42,499 nt of DNA from CAZABG01 sp964460985 (GCA_964460985.1 CAYWQX010000017.1:1-42499), one strand, 5' to 3'. Shown: positions 33,001-42,314, numbered from the stretch's first letter. Program-made: numbers and translations. The notes: generated by a model not told the origin, from the letters alone.

Positions 33001-35176
33001 TTTCATCTAAAGTAGGTTCAGGCTGCTGACTTAAGAGTGCAACTTCTTTATCGAAATCTTTTTGAACTGCCTCTAAATCCATTTTAACACTATCGGCATT
33101 TTGTTTGGCCATCTCCGCATCTTGCTGCTCTTTTCCGATTCGACCCGCTCTTCTCATCGATGTGCCAGCCTGATTGATCGTGGTGGTGGTCGCTCGTTTA
33201 CCCAAAAGAGCGCCTAAAATAGTGGCTCCGACCGATAGATAAGTATCAAATTTTTGTCGTCCTACCTGAGCTTCCTGTTTCTGAACTTTTTCATCCGCCT
33301 TTTTCATCCGATCTTGAAGCATTTGCATTTTCGCCTGATACTTCTCTTTTATTTTAGCGATTAAACTATCTCTCTTCTCTCTCACCGCTTGATTTAACCT
33401 CGCCTTGAATTCATCTTCCGTCTCATCAACTTTGGAAGTGAGTTTGAATTCAGGCGCAGAAAAAAGCTTTAAGCCTTCATTTTGATATAAATTAGCCGAC
33501 ACGTCGGCGGTCAAACTTTTAGGGTCTGTAAGAGATAAGGAAGCATAGGAGGCCTCTTGAGGAGCCTCCATCGTCAGCTGATCTTTGACATCGATGATAT
33601 CTTCTCCCTCAGTCCATAAAATCGATTTACCATCTTCGCTAAAAGGAAACGAAAGGAGTTTATCTTGCCACGTATCAATTTTGTTTTTGGCATCCACATA
33701 GTGAAGTTTTACTTGAGCGAGAAGTCGAGGTTTGAAAATAGCTCCATCTCTTGTAATTTGAGGCTTTAAGTAATATTCATCCACCCTCACAACCGGTTTT
33801 GAAGAGACTGTTTTCACTGTTTCAGCCATCACTCTATCGGGAGAAAGCGTTTGAATCTGAGGGAGCGTTAAGGGGCCTTGCAAATAGGATAAAGTCCACC
33901 TTGTCTCGAATAAAACGGGTTTAGGCAAATGAATTGAATAGAGAAGAAAGATCCTTTTTGCCGCCTGATTTAAAAGGTTCGTTATCGATTCTGCATCAAG
34001 ACCTGGAGTGAGTTTCAATCCTTCAATAATGCGTGATTTATCCCTTTCAGTCTGTAGTTTACCTATAAACCAGGTGCCGCAGTTCGCAAGTCCTTTATAA
34101 TCGAGATCGACCGGGTTTTGTGTCGCTAATACAATCCCTAAACCAAAGGCGCGAGCTTGCTTTAACAAAGTCAACATCGGTTTTTTAGAGGGAGGCTCTG
34201 CCGTAGGAGGAAAAAATCCAAAGATCTCATCCATATAAAGCAGAGCTCTTAAACTGGAAGTTCCCGGTTGAGAGCGCATCCAGGCAATAACCTCGTTTAA
34301 GAATAAGGTGACAAAAAACATTCTCTCTTTATCCGAGAGGTGTGCAATTGAAATAATACTGTGGCGCGCCTTGCCTTCTTTGGTATAAAGAAGTCTTTGA
34401 ATATCTAAAGACTCCCCTTCCATCCATACCTGAAAGCCAGGTGCGGCTAACAAGTTATTCAAACTAATTGAAAGGGCCATTCTCTCTTTCGCAGGATAAA
34501 ACGTTTCGGTATCAAATACTCCAATTTTATCAAAAGAGGGTTTCTGGATTTCAAGGATGAGCTGAGAGAGGTCAAGCGATCTTCCTTGTCGCCATGCCTT
34601 TTCAAGGATATTTGAAATGAGAATATGTTCCCGGCTTTTAATAGGATCGATATCCATTCCGAGAAGACCCAGCAACCCTGAAACGGTACTTAAAATACGA
34701 TCTCTAAAAAGTTCGTTGTCTTTAAGCTCCTCAGAGGTGGGGGCCGAAAAGGAGCTAAGGATTGAAAGGGGGTGGCCCATGAGGCTCGCAGGAGTGTAAA
34801 TCGTCCAATCGACCGCATCCTTTACTTTTTCAACTCTTGAATCCTTCATGCCCCATGAATTGATCCCTTCTTTCCAGGTCTTGGCGATCTCATGGGCTTT
34901 ATCGTGACCCACCCAAGGAGCTAAATCGTCTGCCTTGAAATGAGGAAACGTAAGAAGGAGGTTTCCCATATCTCCCTTAGGATCAATAATCAAAGCGGGA
35001 ATGCCATCTAAGGCAGCCTCTTCCAATAAATCGATCCCCAAACCGGTTTTACCCGATCCGGTCATCCCGACAATCATGGCATGTGTCGTTAAATCTTTGG
35101 ATTCAAAGAGGATAGGCTGCTTAGTCTTGATCTCTCTTCCGAGGTACAGTACCCCAAGTTTTTCAATATCTTCCAT
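32936..35176 (-). CDS. HerA/DUF853-type ATPase
   Basis: 746 residues. Walker A GMTGSGKTG (37-45) and Walker B ALLYMDEIFGFFP (near 311-323), with IIDPKGDMGNLL and VLATQNPVDLDY, the layout of HerA/VirB4-like ATPases that act as DNA-translocating or unknown motors. The C-terminal third is a long coiled region (about 590-660, KAKMQMLQDRMKKADEKVQK) and a small hydrophobic patch (near 670). Downstream of the LRR-NEL gene by 43 bp on the same strand. Its 3' end overlaps the convergent gene. Cellular role unclear. Confidence 0.8.
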   Translation of the reverse strand: MEDIEKLGVLYLGREIKTKQPILFESKDLTTHAMIVGMTGSGKTGLGIDLLEEAALDGIPALIIDPKGDMGNLLLTFPHFKADDLAPWVGHDKAHEIAKTWKEGINSWGMKDSRVEKVKDAVDWTIYTPASLMGHPLSILSSFSAPTSEELKDNELFRDRILSTVSGLLGLLGMDIDPIKSREHILISNILEKAWRQGRSLDLSQLILEIQKPSFDKIGVFDTETFYPAKERMALSISLNNLLAAPGFQVWMEGESLDIQRLLYTKEGKARHSIISIAHLSDKERMFFVTLFLNEVIAWMRSQPGTSSLRALLYMDEIFGFFPPTAEPPSKKPMLTLLKQARAFGLGIVLATQNPVDLDYKGLANCGTWFIGKLQTERDKSRIIEGLKLTPGLDAESITNLLNQAAKRIFLLYSIHLPKPVLFETRWTLSYLQGPLTLPQIQTLSPDRVMAETVKTVSSKPVVRVDEYYLKPQITRDGAIFKPRLLAQVKLHYVDAKNKIDTWQDKLLSFPFSEDGKSILWTEGEDIIDVKDQLTMEAPQEASYASLSLTDPKSLTADVSANLYQNEGLKLFSAPEFKLTSKVDETEDEFKARLNQAVREKRDSLIAKIKEKYQAKMQMLQDRMKKADEKVQKQEAQVGRQKFDTYLSVGATILGALLGKRATTTTINQAGTSMRRAGRIGKEQQDAEMAKQNADSVKMDLEAVQKDFDKEVALLSQQPEPTLDEITIPPRKSDISVQKVSILWLA

Positions 35177-35219
35177 ACTCTATTCATGACGGAAAATATT
35201 TATTAATTCTAGAGGGACT

Positions 35220-36776
35220 TTATAAAAGATTTAATGTTAGGTGATAATACACATTCCAGGTTGTCTTCTCATGACGCTCAAATTCACCCTTAAAAAGCTC
35301 CTCTTTCCCTTCAACGCTCTGAAGAAATGCCCTTTTCTTCTCCTCGGACAATCTTTTTATCTCATCAAACAAAGGGTTTTGTTCAATCCGTTTTTGCCAG
35401 ATCAGGTTTTGCGATAAAATAACCGCTCTTTTCTCGCGGCTTTCAATTTCCTTCAAAAGGGCATTTTTAATATTTTCAAGACATAGTGGAGAGATGCCCG
35501 CCATAGGCTCATAATCCATATATTGTGTCTCAATAGGCAATTTAAGAGGATCCTTCAACGCTATTTCCATGTAAAGAAACGTCTCGACTTCATCCTTCAA
35601 TAGAAATTGCGACATAACTTTTTTTCCAACTTCGCGAAGCCGTCTTAAGAGATGATTGCCTAAGATCAATTCTATAAGAGATTTATCATCATTCTTTAAA
35701 ACTTCCGACTGTTTTTTCAAAAGAGATAATTCATTGTAACCGTTTAAGGCCGCATCTTGGCATCCTTTATTCGACTCTTTAATAGTCCCTATGGCTATTT
35801 CAAATAAATCCTTATCGACTGCAGAGTCCAACCAAAGGAAAATGTCTTTCACCCTCGATTTTAATACATCTTTACGATGCTCAAACTCCTTAGTTATTTT
35901 GAGTTTTTGAAGCCAGATTTTTAAAAGCTGCTTATGCTCTAAAATTTTTTCAGAGAGTTTATCAAGCCCCCACTCCTTTAAGACCTCCTCTACAGTTACC
36001 AATTCAAGGGGCCTTAACCGAATAAAGCCGGGCAAAACTGCAACTAAAGGAGGAACATCGATTAACGGGTTTCCATTCAAAGCTAAAGTTTGAAGGCTCG
36101 TAAGCCCTCCGATGTCATTCGGAAGATGCGAAATAAGATTGTGGGATAACTCAAGATCTCTTAAATGGGTCATCCGACCTACAAAAGGAGGAACCTCCTC
36201 TATCAAATTGTAAGAGAGGGATAGCTTTTTTAGAGAAGTTAACGAAGTGAAAAAGAGCGGGATTGAATGAAGACGATTAAAGTTCAAATTGAGACTCTCA
36301 AGCTTATCCAAACGGTCAAGTCCGTTTGGATAACTCTCTAAACAATTACCGGAAGAGAGTAAAACTTTTAAGTGAGTGAATTTTTCAACGGAATAAGTCC
36401 GGATGCGATTAGCCGAGATAAAAAGCTCTTCTAATGCCGTCAGCTTTTCAAGTGAAGCAGGAAGGGCTGTCAATTGATTGGCGGTTAATATCAACTCTTT
36501 CAATTGGACTAAATTTCCAATTTCCTCAGGCACCTGGTTTAATCGATTAAACGCCACATAGAGAGCGGTTAAATGGGTGAGGGCTCCTATTTCAGGCGGA
36601 AGTCTCTCTATCATATTCAAAGATAATTGAAGGCATTTTAACCGGGTAAAATCAGAAATTGATGAGGGCAAAGAACCTATCTGATTTCTGGCTAAAAAGA
36701 TTTGGGTAACATCTTGCGGTATGGTATCTGGAAATTGAGACAGATGGGCACCTGATAAGTTATATGAGGCTTCCAT
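35220..36776 (-). CDS. LRR protein with NEL-like (IpaH/SspH-type) E3 ubiquitin ligase domain
   Basis: 518 residues. Ten or so leucine-rich repeats of 22-23 residues (about 5-245, e.g. LTSLKKLSLSYNLIEEVPPF) are followed by an all-helical domain (about 255-518). That domain carries the marks of the bacterial NEL ligases: GCQDAALNGYNEL (338-350), matching the catalytic CxD motif with Cys339 and Asp341, and DEVETFLYMEIALKDPLKLP (395-414), matching the DEVEVYLAYQ...L.LP pattern. NEL ligases are type III effectors that ubiquitinate host proteins. The Arg that normally follows CxD is Ala here. No signal peptide. An inverted repeat abuts the start codon. Confidence 0.78.
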   Translation of the reverse strand: MEASYNLSGAHLSQFPDTIPQDVTQIFLARNQIGSLPSSISDFTRLKCLQLSLNMIERLPPEIGALTHLTALYVAFNRLNQVPEEIGNLVQLKELILTANQLTALPASLEKLTALEELFISANRIRTYSVEKFTHLKVLLSSGNCLESYPNGLDRLDKLESLNLNFNRLHSIPLFFTSLTSLKKLSLSYNLIEEVPPFVGRMTHLRDLELSHNLISHLPNDIGGLTSLQTLALNGNPLIDVPPLVAVLPGFIRLRPLELVTVEEVLKEWGLDKLSEKILEHKQLLKIWLQKLKITKEFEHRKDVLKSRVKDIFLWLDSAVDKDLFEIAIGTIKESNKGCQDAALNGYNELSLLKKQSEVLKNDDKSLIELILGNHLLRRLREVGKKVMSQFLLKDEVETFLYMEIALKDPLKLPIETQYMDYEPMAGISPLCLENIKNALLKEIESREKRAVILSQNLIWQKRIEQNPLFDEIKRLSEEKKRAFLQSVEGKEELFKGEFERHEKTTWNVYYHLTLNLL

Positions 36777-36796
36777 TACACTGTTTATCTAGTGTA
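36777..36796. promoter_or_regulatory. Inverted repeat touching the start codon of the LRR-NEL gene
   Basis: TACACT (36777-36782) and AGTGTA (36791-36796) with an 8-base spacer, directly upstream of the ATG and replacing any visible ribosome binding site. It may be an operator or a start-masking hairpin; chance cannot be excluded. Confidence 0.35.
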
Positions 36797-36815
36797 AAAT
36801 GATTCTTCGCAAGTA

Positions 36816-36834
36816 AAGAGGGTAAAGCCCTCTT
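36816..36834 (-). terminator. Hairpin after the 852-residue LRR gene
   Basis: AAGAGGG (36816-36822) and CCCTCTT (36828-36834) with a 5-base loop, immediately downstream (minus sense) of the stop at 36837. Followed by TTTACTT, a weak T-tract, so a moderate terminator that would separate the two LRR genes. Confidence 0.5.
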
Positions 36835-36836
36835 GC

Positions 36837-39395
36837 TTAATGAAGAAGGAATCTAGGCCCAACCCTTTTTTTATTCCAAGACCGTATTTTGGACTTTTCA
36901 AGTGCGGTTAGAGGATTGTCTAAAAGCTTAATAAGGCAACGATTCGGAAGAAAGAATAAGAATTCCGGAAGGGCTTTGAATCCGCAGCTTGTTAAGTCTA
37001 GTAAACGGAGTTTTATACAATGTAATAGCTCTTCCGGTAATGGATTTGAATCAAAGGCTTTATTAGAACTTAAACTCAAAACCTCAAGCTTCGTCAGATT
37101 GCCAATCTGTGGAGGCAATCTTTCTATGTCCGTACTTTCCAATTTGAGGATTTTTAATCTTACAAGATGAAAGAGCTCTTCTGGGATAGTTTTAAAAGGA
37201 TTTCCGGTGAGGGATAACTCCTCTAGCTGAGTGATCTCAAAAAGAGCCTTAGGAAAGGCTTCCAATTTGTTATAGCTTAAATCGAGTTTTTTGAGCTCTT
37301 TATAAGCCGAAAGAGGAGGAATGTGAGCGATCTGTTGATGAGATAAATCAATTTCGTGAACCGATTCAGAAATTTTTTCAGGCCATTTGGTTAAAACATC
37401 CTGATTTCGTCTTTTAGAAGGAGCCCATTCCTTTTCCTTCTCGATGTTATTATCCCAAGTAAAAGAGGGTCCTCTCCCTTTGGTTGTTGATCGAAGAAGA
37501 TGTTTCTTTGCACGTTCTGAAAGAGGATTGTTTTCAAGCCTTACCCGGCACAGCCTCGGTAACACGAAAACTTCTTCGGGAGCGTTTTCATACTTATTAT
37601 CTCGAAGAGAGAGCAAATTAAACTTTTTGCATTTCAAAAGACTTTTGACAAATCTAAAATTTCTCATATAGCTGTTATCTAAATGAAGCTCTTCCAAATT
37701 GGCAAGAGACCCAATCTCTCTAGGTATTTGATCGAGGAATGTTTGATTAAAATTGATAATTTTAAGATTCGATAGCTTTGAGAGTCCCGGCTGCAATAGT
37801 TGGAGTCGCCACGCGTTCACAAAAATTAATTTCTCCAGCCGTGTGATGCGGTAAACAGGAGTAAGATCATGAATAGCGGATCCGGTCAGATCTAATGTTC
37901 TTAAACCGCTATATTTCCCTAAATCCAGCGGAGCAAACATAAACCTGTAGTCAGAGAGCTTAAGCTCGCTTACTCTCTCATCAAAATCGCTAAAAGCCAT
38001 CTCTTCATGATCGGAATCTTCCCATCCGTCCTGATCGACAGGAGCAGGTCTTACAGGGAAAAAAAACTGAGGCCCTTGATAAGAGTCATTCATCCTTTGA
38101 ACTGTTTCATGATCTTCTTCGCTAAGCTCACAATCTTTTAATATAACTAACACGGTCTTTGGGAGGCTAAATAGAACTTCAGGCAATCGATCAAAACGAC
38201 TCCACGACAAAACAACGGTTTTAAGAGAAGTGCAATTCAAAAGAGTTTTTGGAATGTGAAGATTAAAAGACCTTTTTAAACTTAAAACCTCCAACTTTTT
38301 AAGTCTTCCGATCGATCGAGGCAGTGATTGAAGACAATTATCATCAAGGCTCAAGTACTTTAAATTGATTAAATCACCTAAAGCCTCCGGAAGGGTTTCT
38401 AAGCTATTATTATCCAAATAGAGCTCTTGAAGAGATCGAATTTTGCACACTTTTTCAGGCAATCTTGTAAATCCATTTTGCTCTAAATGGAGCTCTCTTA
38501 ATTCTTGAAAGTCACAAGTATTCTCGATTTCATATTCGGTATTGGAGAGATCCAAGTATTCAACCCCTTTCAGATCGGGAAGATGAAGGAGCTTTACATC
38601 CGCAAAAACCCGCCTACCAGGCGGATGTCTTAAGGGATGAGATCCTTGCTCATAAATAAAACGAGGGCCCTCTTCGCGACTATCAATTTTTTGATCTAGA
38701 GGGTTATCCCACAAATAGATTTTGCACCCTTTGGGAAGCCGTTTGAGCGCCTCGGGAACCTGCTTTAAATCCATACGAGTCAAAGACAAAACTTTTAAAG
38801 CGGGTAACTTCAGAAGGAGATCAAAATCCTCATACTCAAGACCGTCCAAATAGAGAAATTCAAGATGAGTTAGTTTATCAAGATCTTGTGGCAGCTCCTG
38901 GACAAATGTGTAACTTAAATCGAGCCATTTTAAATCCTCAAAATGAGCAAGATCGTCTACATCCCGTATATTGGATCCCGACAAATTCAACTTGGTCAGA
39001 TCCGTCAGATTTTGGATATTTTTCAATCCAGAAACTTTAACTCCCGATGCATTTAAAACAAGAATTTGTTCGCATTGATTGATATCGGGAAGCTCTTTAA
39101 AGCCTAATTCGTAAAGATTCACGATCTCATCTTCATATCCGACCCTTTTGTGTCCATAATGCTTTTTCGGAGGCGATTCATCCTCCTGCCACAGATCATA
39201 GGCAGCTTGATATGTTTTAGCAGCCGTTTGATTTAAGTTAGATAGGTTTAGCTCTGTGAAACGATGCACCATTTTATCAAATGACCGGTCAAAATCTTGA
39301 CAAAAGATATGTTTAGCTATCCACGCATAGGCTTGAACTAAGGCTTTTTCCCACCAGTCCAGCCTTCCGTAGGCCTCTCTTACTGAATTCATCAC
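36837..39395 (-). CDS. Four-module LRR protein with IpaH-like caps (852 aa)
   Basis: An N-terminal helical region (1-90, LDWWEKALVQAYAWIAKHIF) is followed by four LRR modules of about 200 residues. Each ends with the same cap: LP..C.I.L.dNPL......GP.F at about 220-246, 411-445, 612-646 and 816-849 (for example NPLSERAKKHLL and GPRF). In IpaH/SspH ligases this NPLS...GP string closes the LRR domain just before the catalytic domain. Here it recurs and no catalytic domain follows the last one. No signal peptide or TM. Start has AAGGTG and a fair promoter. Probable secreted host-interaction protein, by inference. Confidence 0.8.
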   Translation of the reverse strand: MMNSVREAYGRLDWWEKALVQAYAWIAKHIFCQDFDRSFDKMVHRFTELNLSNLNQTAAKTYQAAYDLWQEDESPPKKHYGHKRVGYEDEIVNLYELGFKELPDINQCEQILVLNASGVKVSGLKNIQNLTDLTKLNLSGSNIRDVDDLAHFEDLKWLDLSYTFVQELPQDLDKLTHLEFLYLDGLEYEDFDLLLKLPALKVLSLTRMDLKQVPEALKRLPKGCKIYLWDNPLDQKIDSREEGPRFIYEQGSHPLRHPPGRRVFADVKLLHLPDLKGVEYLDLSNTEYEIENTCDFQELRELHLEQNGFTRLPEKVCKIRSLQELYLDNNSLETLPEALGDLINLKYLSLDDNCLQSLPRSIGRLKKLEVLSLKRSFNLHIPKTLLNCTSLKTVVLSWSRFDRLPEVLFSLPKTVLVILKDCELSEEDHETVQRMNDSYQGPQFFFPVRPAPVDQDGWEDSDHEEMAFSDFDERVSELKLSDYRFMFAPLDLGKYSGLRTLDLTGSAIHDLTPVYRITRLEKLIFVNAWRLQLLQPGLSKLSNLKIINFNQTFLDQIPREIGSLANLEELHLDNSYMRNFRFVKSLLKCKKFNLLSLRDNKYENAPEEVFVLPRLCRVRLENNPLSERAKKHLLRSTTKGRGPSFTWDNNIEKEKEWAPSKRRNQDVLTKWPEKISESVHEIDLSHQQIAHIPPLSAYKELKKLDLSYNKLEAFPKALFEITQLEELSLTGNPFKTIPEELFHLVRLKILKLESTDIERLPPQIGNLTKLEVLSLSSNKAFDSNPLPEELLHCIKLRLLDLTSCGFKALPEFLFFLPNRCLIKLLDNPLTALEKSKIRSWNKKRVGPRFLLH

Positions 39396-39417
39396 TCACC
39401 TTAAAGAAATTGCAAGG

Positions 39418-39446
39418 AAAGTATGAAATTCAAAGGATTTATTCAA
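39418..39446 (-). promoter_or_regulatory. Promoter candidate for the 852-residue LRR gene
   Basis: On the minus strand -35 TTGAAT (complement of 39441-39446), 17 bp, -10 TACTTT (complement of 39418-39423), placing the start about 16 bases before the ATG at 39395, with AAGGTG between. The -35 overlaps the region just past the aroC stop. Confidence 0.45.
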
Positions 39447-39452
39447 TAACTT

Positions 39453-40541
39453 TTAAATTCGTGATGTTCGATGAAGCAGCCAGGCATCTGCTAGAACCAA
39501 CGCCAGCATCGCTTCCACCACCGGAGCTGCCCTGATCGTGAGACAGGGGTCATGCCTTGAGCCCTCAGGGAGTTTAAATTCACTGAATTCCCCCTGCATA
39601 TTTACGGTGCTCTGAATTTTTTTAATACTTGAGGTAGGTTTGAAATGAACTCTTCCGCAAATGGGCAGGCCCGTAGAAATACCTCCAAGGGTCCCTCCTG
39701 AGTGATTGGTAGAAGGATGAACTTTTCCATCCGAATGGCTAAAAGGGTCGTTGTGCTCAGAGCCTTTCATTAAGCTGACTGTTAATCCCTCCCCTATCTC
39801 AAACCCTTTAGAAGCGGGGATTGATAGCATCGCTTTGGCTAAATTCGCTTCCAGCTTTTCATAGACCGGATCGCCTAAACCCACAGGAACATTGATCGCC
39901 ATAAACTCAACGACCCCCCCTAAAGAATCGCCTTCCTCCATGATGGTCTTAAGAAGGGTTTGCATTTTTTGAGACGCATCCTGATCGGGACAGAAAATTG
40001 GACTTTGAGAAGCCTCCTCTTTTAGCTCGGAGAATGTTTTTTTATGCTCAAAAGAAACCGAACCGATCTCTTTCACAAATGCGAGAACTTCGATGTGATT
40101 TAGCTTTAAAAGCTTTTTTGCCACCGCTCCCGCTGCGACCCTTGCTACCGTTTCACGGGCGGAAGACCTTCCTCCCCCTCGATAATCAAAAACCCCATAC
40201 TTTTCAAGATAGGTAAAATTGGCATGCCCCGGCCTGTAAAGATCCTTCATCGGCTCATACTTGCTTGAATCGGCATCCTTGTTTTTGACAAGAAAACAAA
40301 TCGGAGCGCCGGTGGTTTTGCCTTCAAAAACTCCGGACAAGATTTCCCCTTCATCTAACTCTTTACGAGGGCTTGTGAAAGCATTTTGGCCGGGAGCTCT
40401 TTTTTTGAGCTCCAGATTAATTTCTTCATCAGAAATTTCAAGACCGGCAGGACAGCCATCAATTACTACCCCCACCGCTTTACCGTGCGACTCACCAAAG
40501 GTTGTGATCTTAAAGAGATTTCCAAAACTATTCGAGGCCAT
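39453..40541 (-). CDS. aroC: Chorismate synthase
   Basis: Last step to chorismate, an FMNH2-dependent elimination. Signatures: TFGESHGKAVG (residues 13-23), GRSSARETVARVAAGA (near 125) and SRHDPC towards the C terminus, plus the Lys/Arg-rich VINLELKKRAPGQ-like region around 40-52. 362 residues is full length. The start overlaps the shikimate kinase stop by 14 bases. In C. trachomatis aroB would follow; here the next gene is the LRR gene, so the cluster is cut after aroC. Confidence 0.96.
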   Translation of the reverse strand: MASNSFGNLFKITTFGESHGKAVGVVIDGCPAGLEISDEEINLELKKRAPGQNAFTSPRKELDEGEILSGVFEGKTTGAPICFLVKNKDADSSKYEPMKDLYRPGHANFTYLEKYGVFDYRGGGRSSARETVARVAAGAVAKKLLKLNHIEVLAFVKEIGSVSFEHKKTFSELKEEASQSPIFCPDQDASQKMQTLLKTIMEEGDSLGGVVEFMAINVPVGLGDPVYEKLEANLAKAMLSIPASKGFEIGEGLTVSLMKGSEHNDPFSHSDGKVHPSTNHSGGTLGGISTGLPICGRVHFKPTSSIKKIQSTVNMQGEFSEFKLPEGSRHDPCLTIRAAPVVEAMLALVLADAWLLHRTSRI

Positions 40542-41028
40542 AATTTCTCACCAAGAGTGTAATGATTTCATGGGCCATATCTACCGGATTTTTTTCTGAT
40601 ACTTCTAAAACAATGTCTGCATGAGATGCATAAATTCTTTCTCTTTTTCTAGCTAATTCCAGATACGATTTTTCGATATTTTCATGATCCAGATAAGCCG
40701 GAAGCCCTTTACTTTCAAGAAGGCGTTTTAATGATTTGAGAGGTTCATCTTTAAAGAAAACCACATAGCCTGCCGGTTTCTCATCCAGAAAGGCGCCTCC
40801 GCCCAACGATATTACTCTGTTTGTTTTGGCAATCGTTTGAACCACTCTCTTTTCCTGCTCGCGAAAAGCTTGTTCGCCCACTTTTAAAAAATAATCGCGA
40901 ACCGGCTGTTTAACTTCATCCTCTAAAGCCTCATCGCTATCGGCAGCCATAACTCCTCTTTTTTGGAGCTCTTGAATAGCAGCCGTTTTGCCGACACCAG
41001 GAAGTCCCATCACAAAGATCGGTTTCAA
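40528..41028 (-). CDS. aroK: Shikimate kinase
   Basis: Phosphorylates shikimate in the pre-chorismate pathway. Walker A GLPGVGKTA (8-16), the shikimate-binding DSDEALE (Asp34 region), GEQAFREQE with the conserved Arg, and SLGGGAF are all present; the lid Arg lies in KRER/ARKRERIY near 130. 166 residues. Overlaps aroA by four bases and aroC by 14. Called aroL in chlamydial genomes; aroK and aroL are isofunctional. Confidence 0.93.
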   Translation of the reverse strand: MKPIFVMGLPGVGKTAAIQELQKRGVMAADSDEALEDEVKQPVRDYFLKVGEQAFREQEKRVVQTIAKTNRVISLGGGAFLDEKPAGYVVFFKDEPLKSLKRLLESKGLPAYLDHENIEKSYLELARKRERIYASHADIVLEVSEKNPVDMAHEIITLLVRNYGLE

Positions 41029-42314
41029 TGCACTTCCTCCACATCAACCCCTAATTTTTTAAAGGCCTCCGCAAAGCCGGGATAGGTTTTCTCGACACAC
41101 TTTGGATCTATAATCTCCGTCTCTCCTTCGGCGGTTAAAGCGGCCACTAAAAGGGCCATCGCCACACGGTGATCGTGATGCGAGTTAACTAAAGCCCCTT
41201 TGAGAGGGCTTGGATAGATGATTAAACTATCAGGATACTCTTCTATGCGGGCGCCCATTTTCTGAAGCTCCTCCGACATACATCTCAATCGATCCGACTC
41301 TTTTTTTCGGGCGATCCCGCAGTTTTTAAGAACCGTTTTTCCTTTGGCAAAACAACCAACAACCGCCATGATCGGCACCGCATCGATCATTTCTGCCATA
41401 TCCAATTCAATACCCTTGAGCTCCTCTGAGGGCTTCACAATGAGTTTGTTCCCGATCTCATCGATTTCGATATCGGCGCCCATCCTTTTCAAAGCAAACA
41501 CGATTTCTTTATCCCCTTGAGGATCATTCATATCGATGTTTTCTATCACCAACCTCGATTTGGTTAATACCGCCGCAGCGAGCGGAAATGCGGCCGAGCT
41601 TAAATCGCCTGGAACCGCATACTGGAAGCCGGGATAAGACGTTTTTCCTGTGACAGTAAATTGGCTGAAATTAGTCTGCTTCACTGGAATGGCCAGTTTT
41701 TGAAGCCAATGCACCGTCATCTTAAGCCATGGAATCTCGCCGGGATTTTTGACATGGATTTCAGTCTCCCCTTCCACAAAGGAAGCGGCAATCAGCATGG
41801 CGGACACGGGTTGTGAATCGTGCCCTTCCATTACAACCCGGCCAGGCTTTAAGGGCCCTTTAACAATGATAGGAGCTGTCCCATCGTGATTGGCCGACTT
41901 GGCTTCGCATGAAAGCTGATTTAAAGCGGAGAGCAAAGGTTCTATCGGCCTTTGATAGCGTATCGATGGATCGCCGGTCACAACCACGCTTGATTTGGAC
42001 AAAGCGCCAATAGCTGCCATGAACCGAAAAACAATCCCTGAATTGCCGGATTGAATCACATCTTCCACTCGATCGACTCGGCCATCAATCCCTTTGACCA
42101 CTAATTTGTTCTTTAAAACTTGAATCTCAGCCCCCAAATGGCGGCAAGCCTCAATCATTCTTTGCGAATCGGGTGAATCTAAATAATCAATCACTTCCGA
42201 CTCGCCTTTGGCCATGGAAGCGAACAAAATCGCTCTTAAAGTGTGCGATTTCGAGGAGGGAACTTTCATTTCCCCTTTTAATGCGGATGATCTTACTTTT
42301 AAACTCTTAACCAT
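41025..42314 (-). CDS. aroA: 5-enolpyruvylshikimate-3-phosphate synthase
   Basis: Condenses shikimate-3-phosphate with PEP. Recognised by PSSKSHTLRAILFASM (substrate Lys, Ser, Arg), DGHDSQPVSAM-like GHDSQPVSAMLIAA, MIDAVPIM with the catalytic Asp, RKKESDRL, HDHRVAMAL and KTYPGF. I place the start at ATG 42314 (429 residues); an upstream TTG at 42335 is possible and has a GAGG nearby. The PEP/glyphosate-site motif reads GNSGIVFRFM instead of GNAGTAMRPL. First gene of aroA-aroK-aroC. Confidence 0.95.
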   Translation of the reverse strand: MVKSLKVRSSALKGEMKVPSSKSHTLRAILFASMAKGESEVIDYLDSPDSQRMIEACRHLGAEIQVLKNKLVVKGIDGRVDRVEDVIQSGNSGIVFRFMAAIGALSKSSVVVTGDPSIRYQRPIEPLLSALNQLSCEAKSANHDGTAPIIVKGPLKPGRVVMEGHDSQPVSAMLIAASFVEGETEIHVKNPGEIPWLKMTVHWLQKLAIPVKQTNFSQFTVTGKTSYPGFQYAVPGDLSSAAFPLAAAVLTKSRLVIENIDMNDPQGDKEIVFALKRMGADIEIDEIGNKLIVKPSEELKGIELDMAEMIDAVPIMAVVGCFAKGKTVLKNCGIARKKESDRLRCMSEELQKMGARIEEYPDSLIIYPSPLKGALVNSHHDHRVAMALLVAALTAEGETEIIDPKCVEKTYPGFAEAFKKLGVDVEEVH

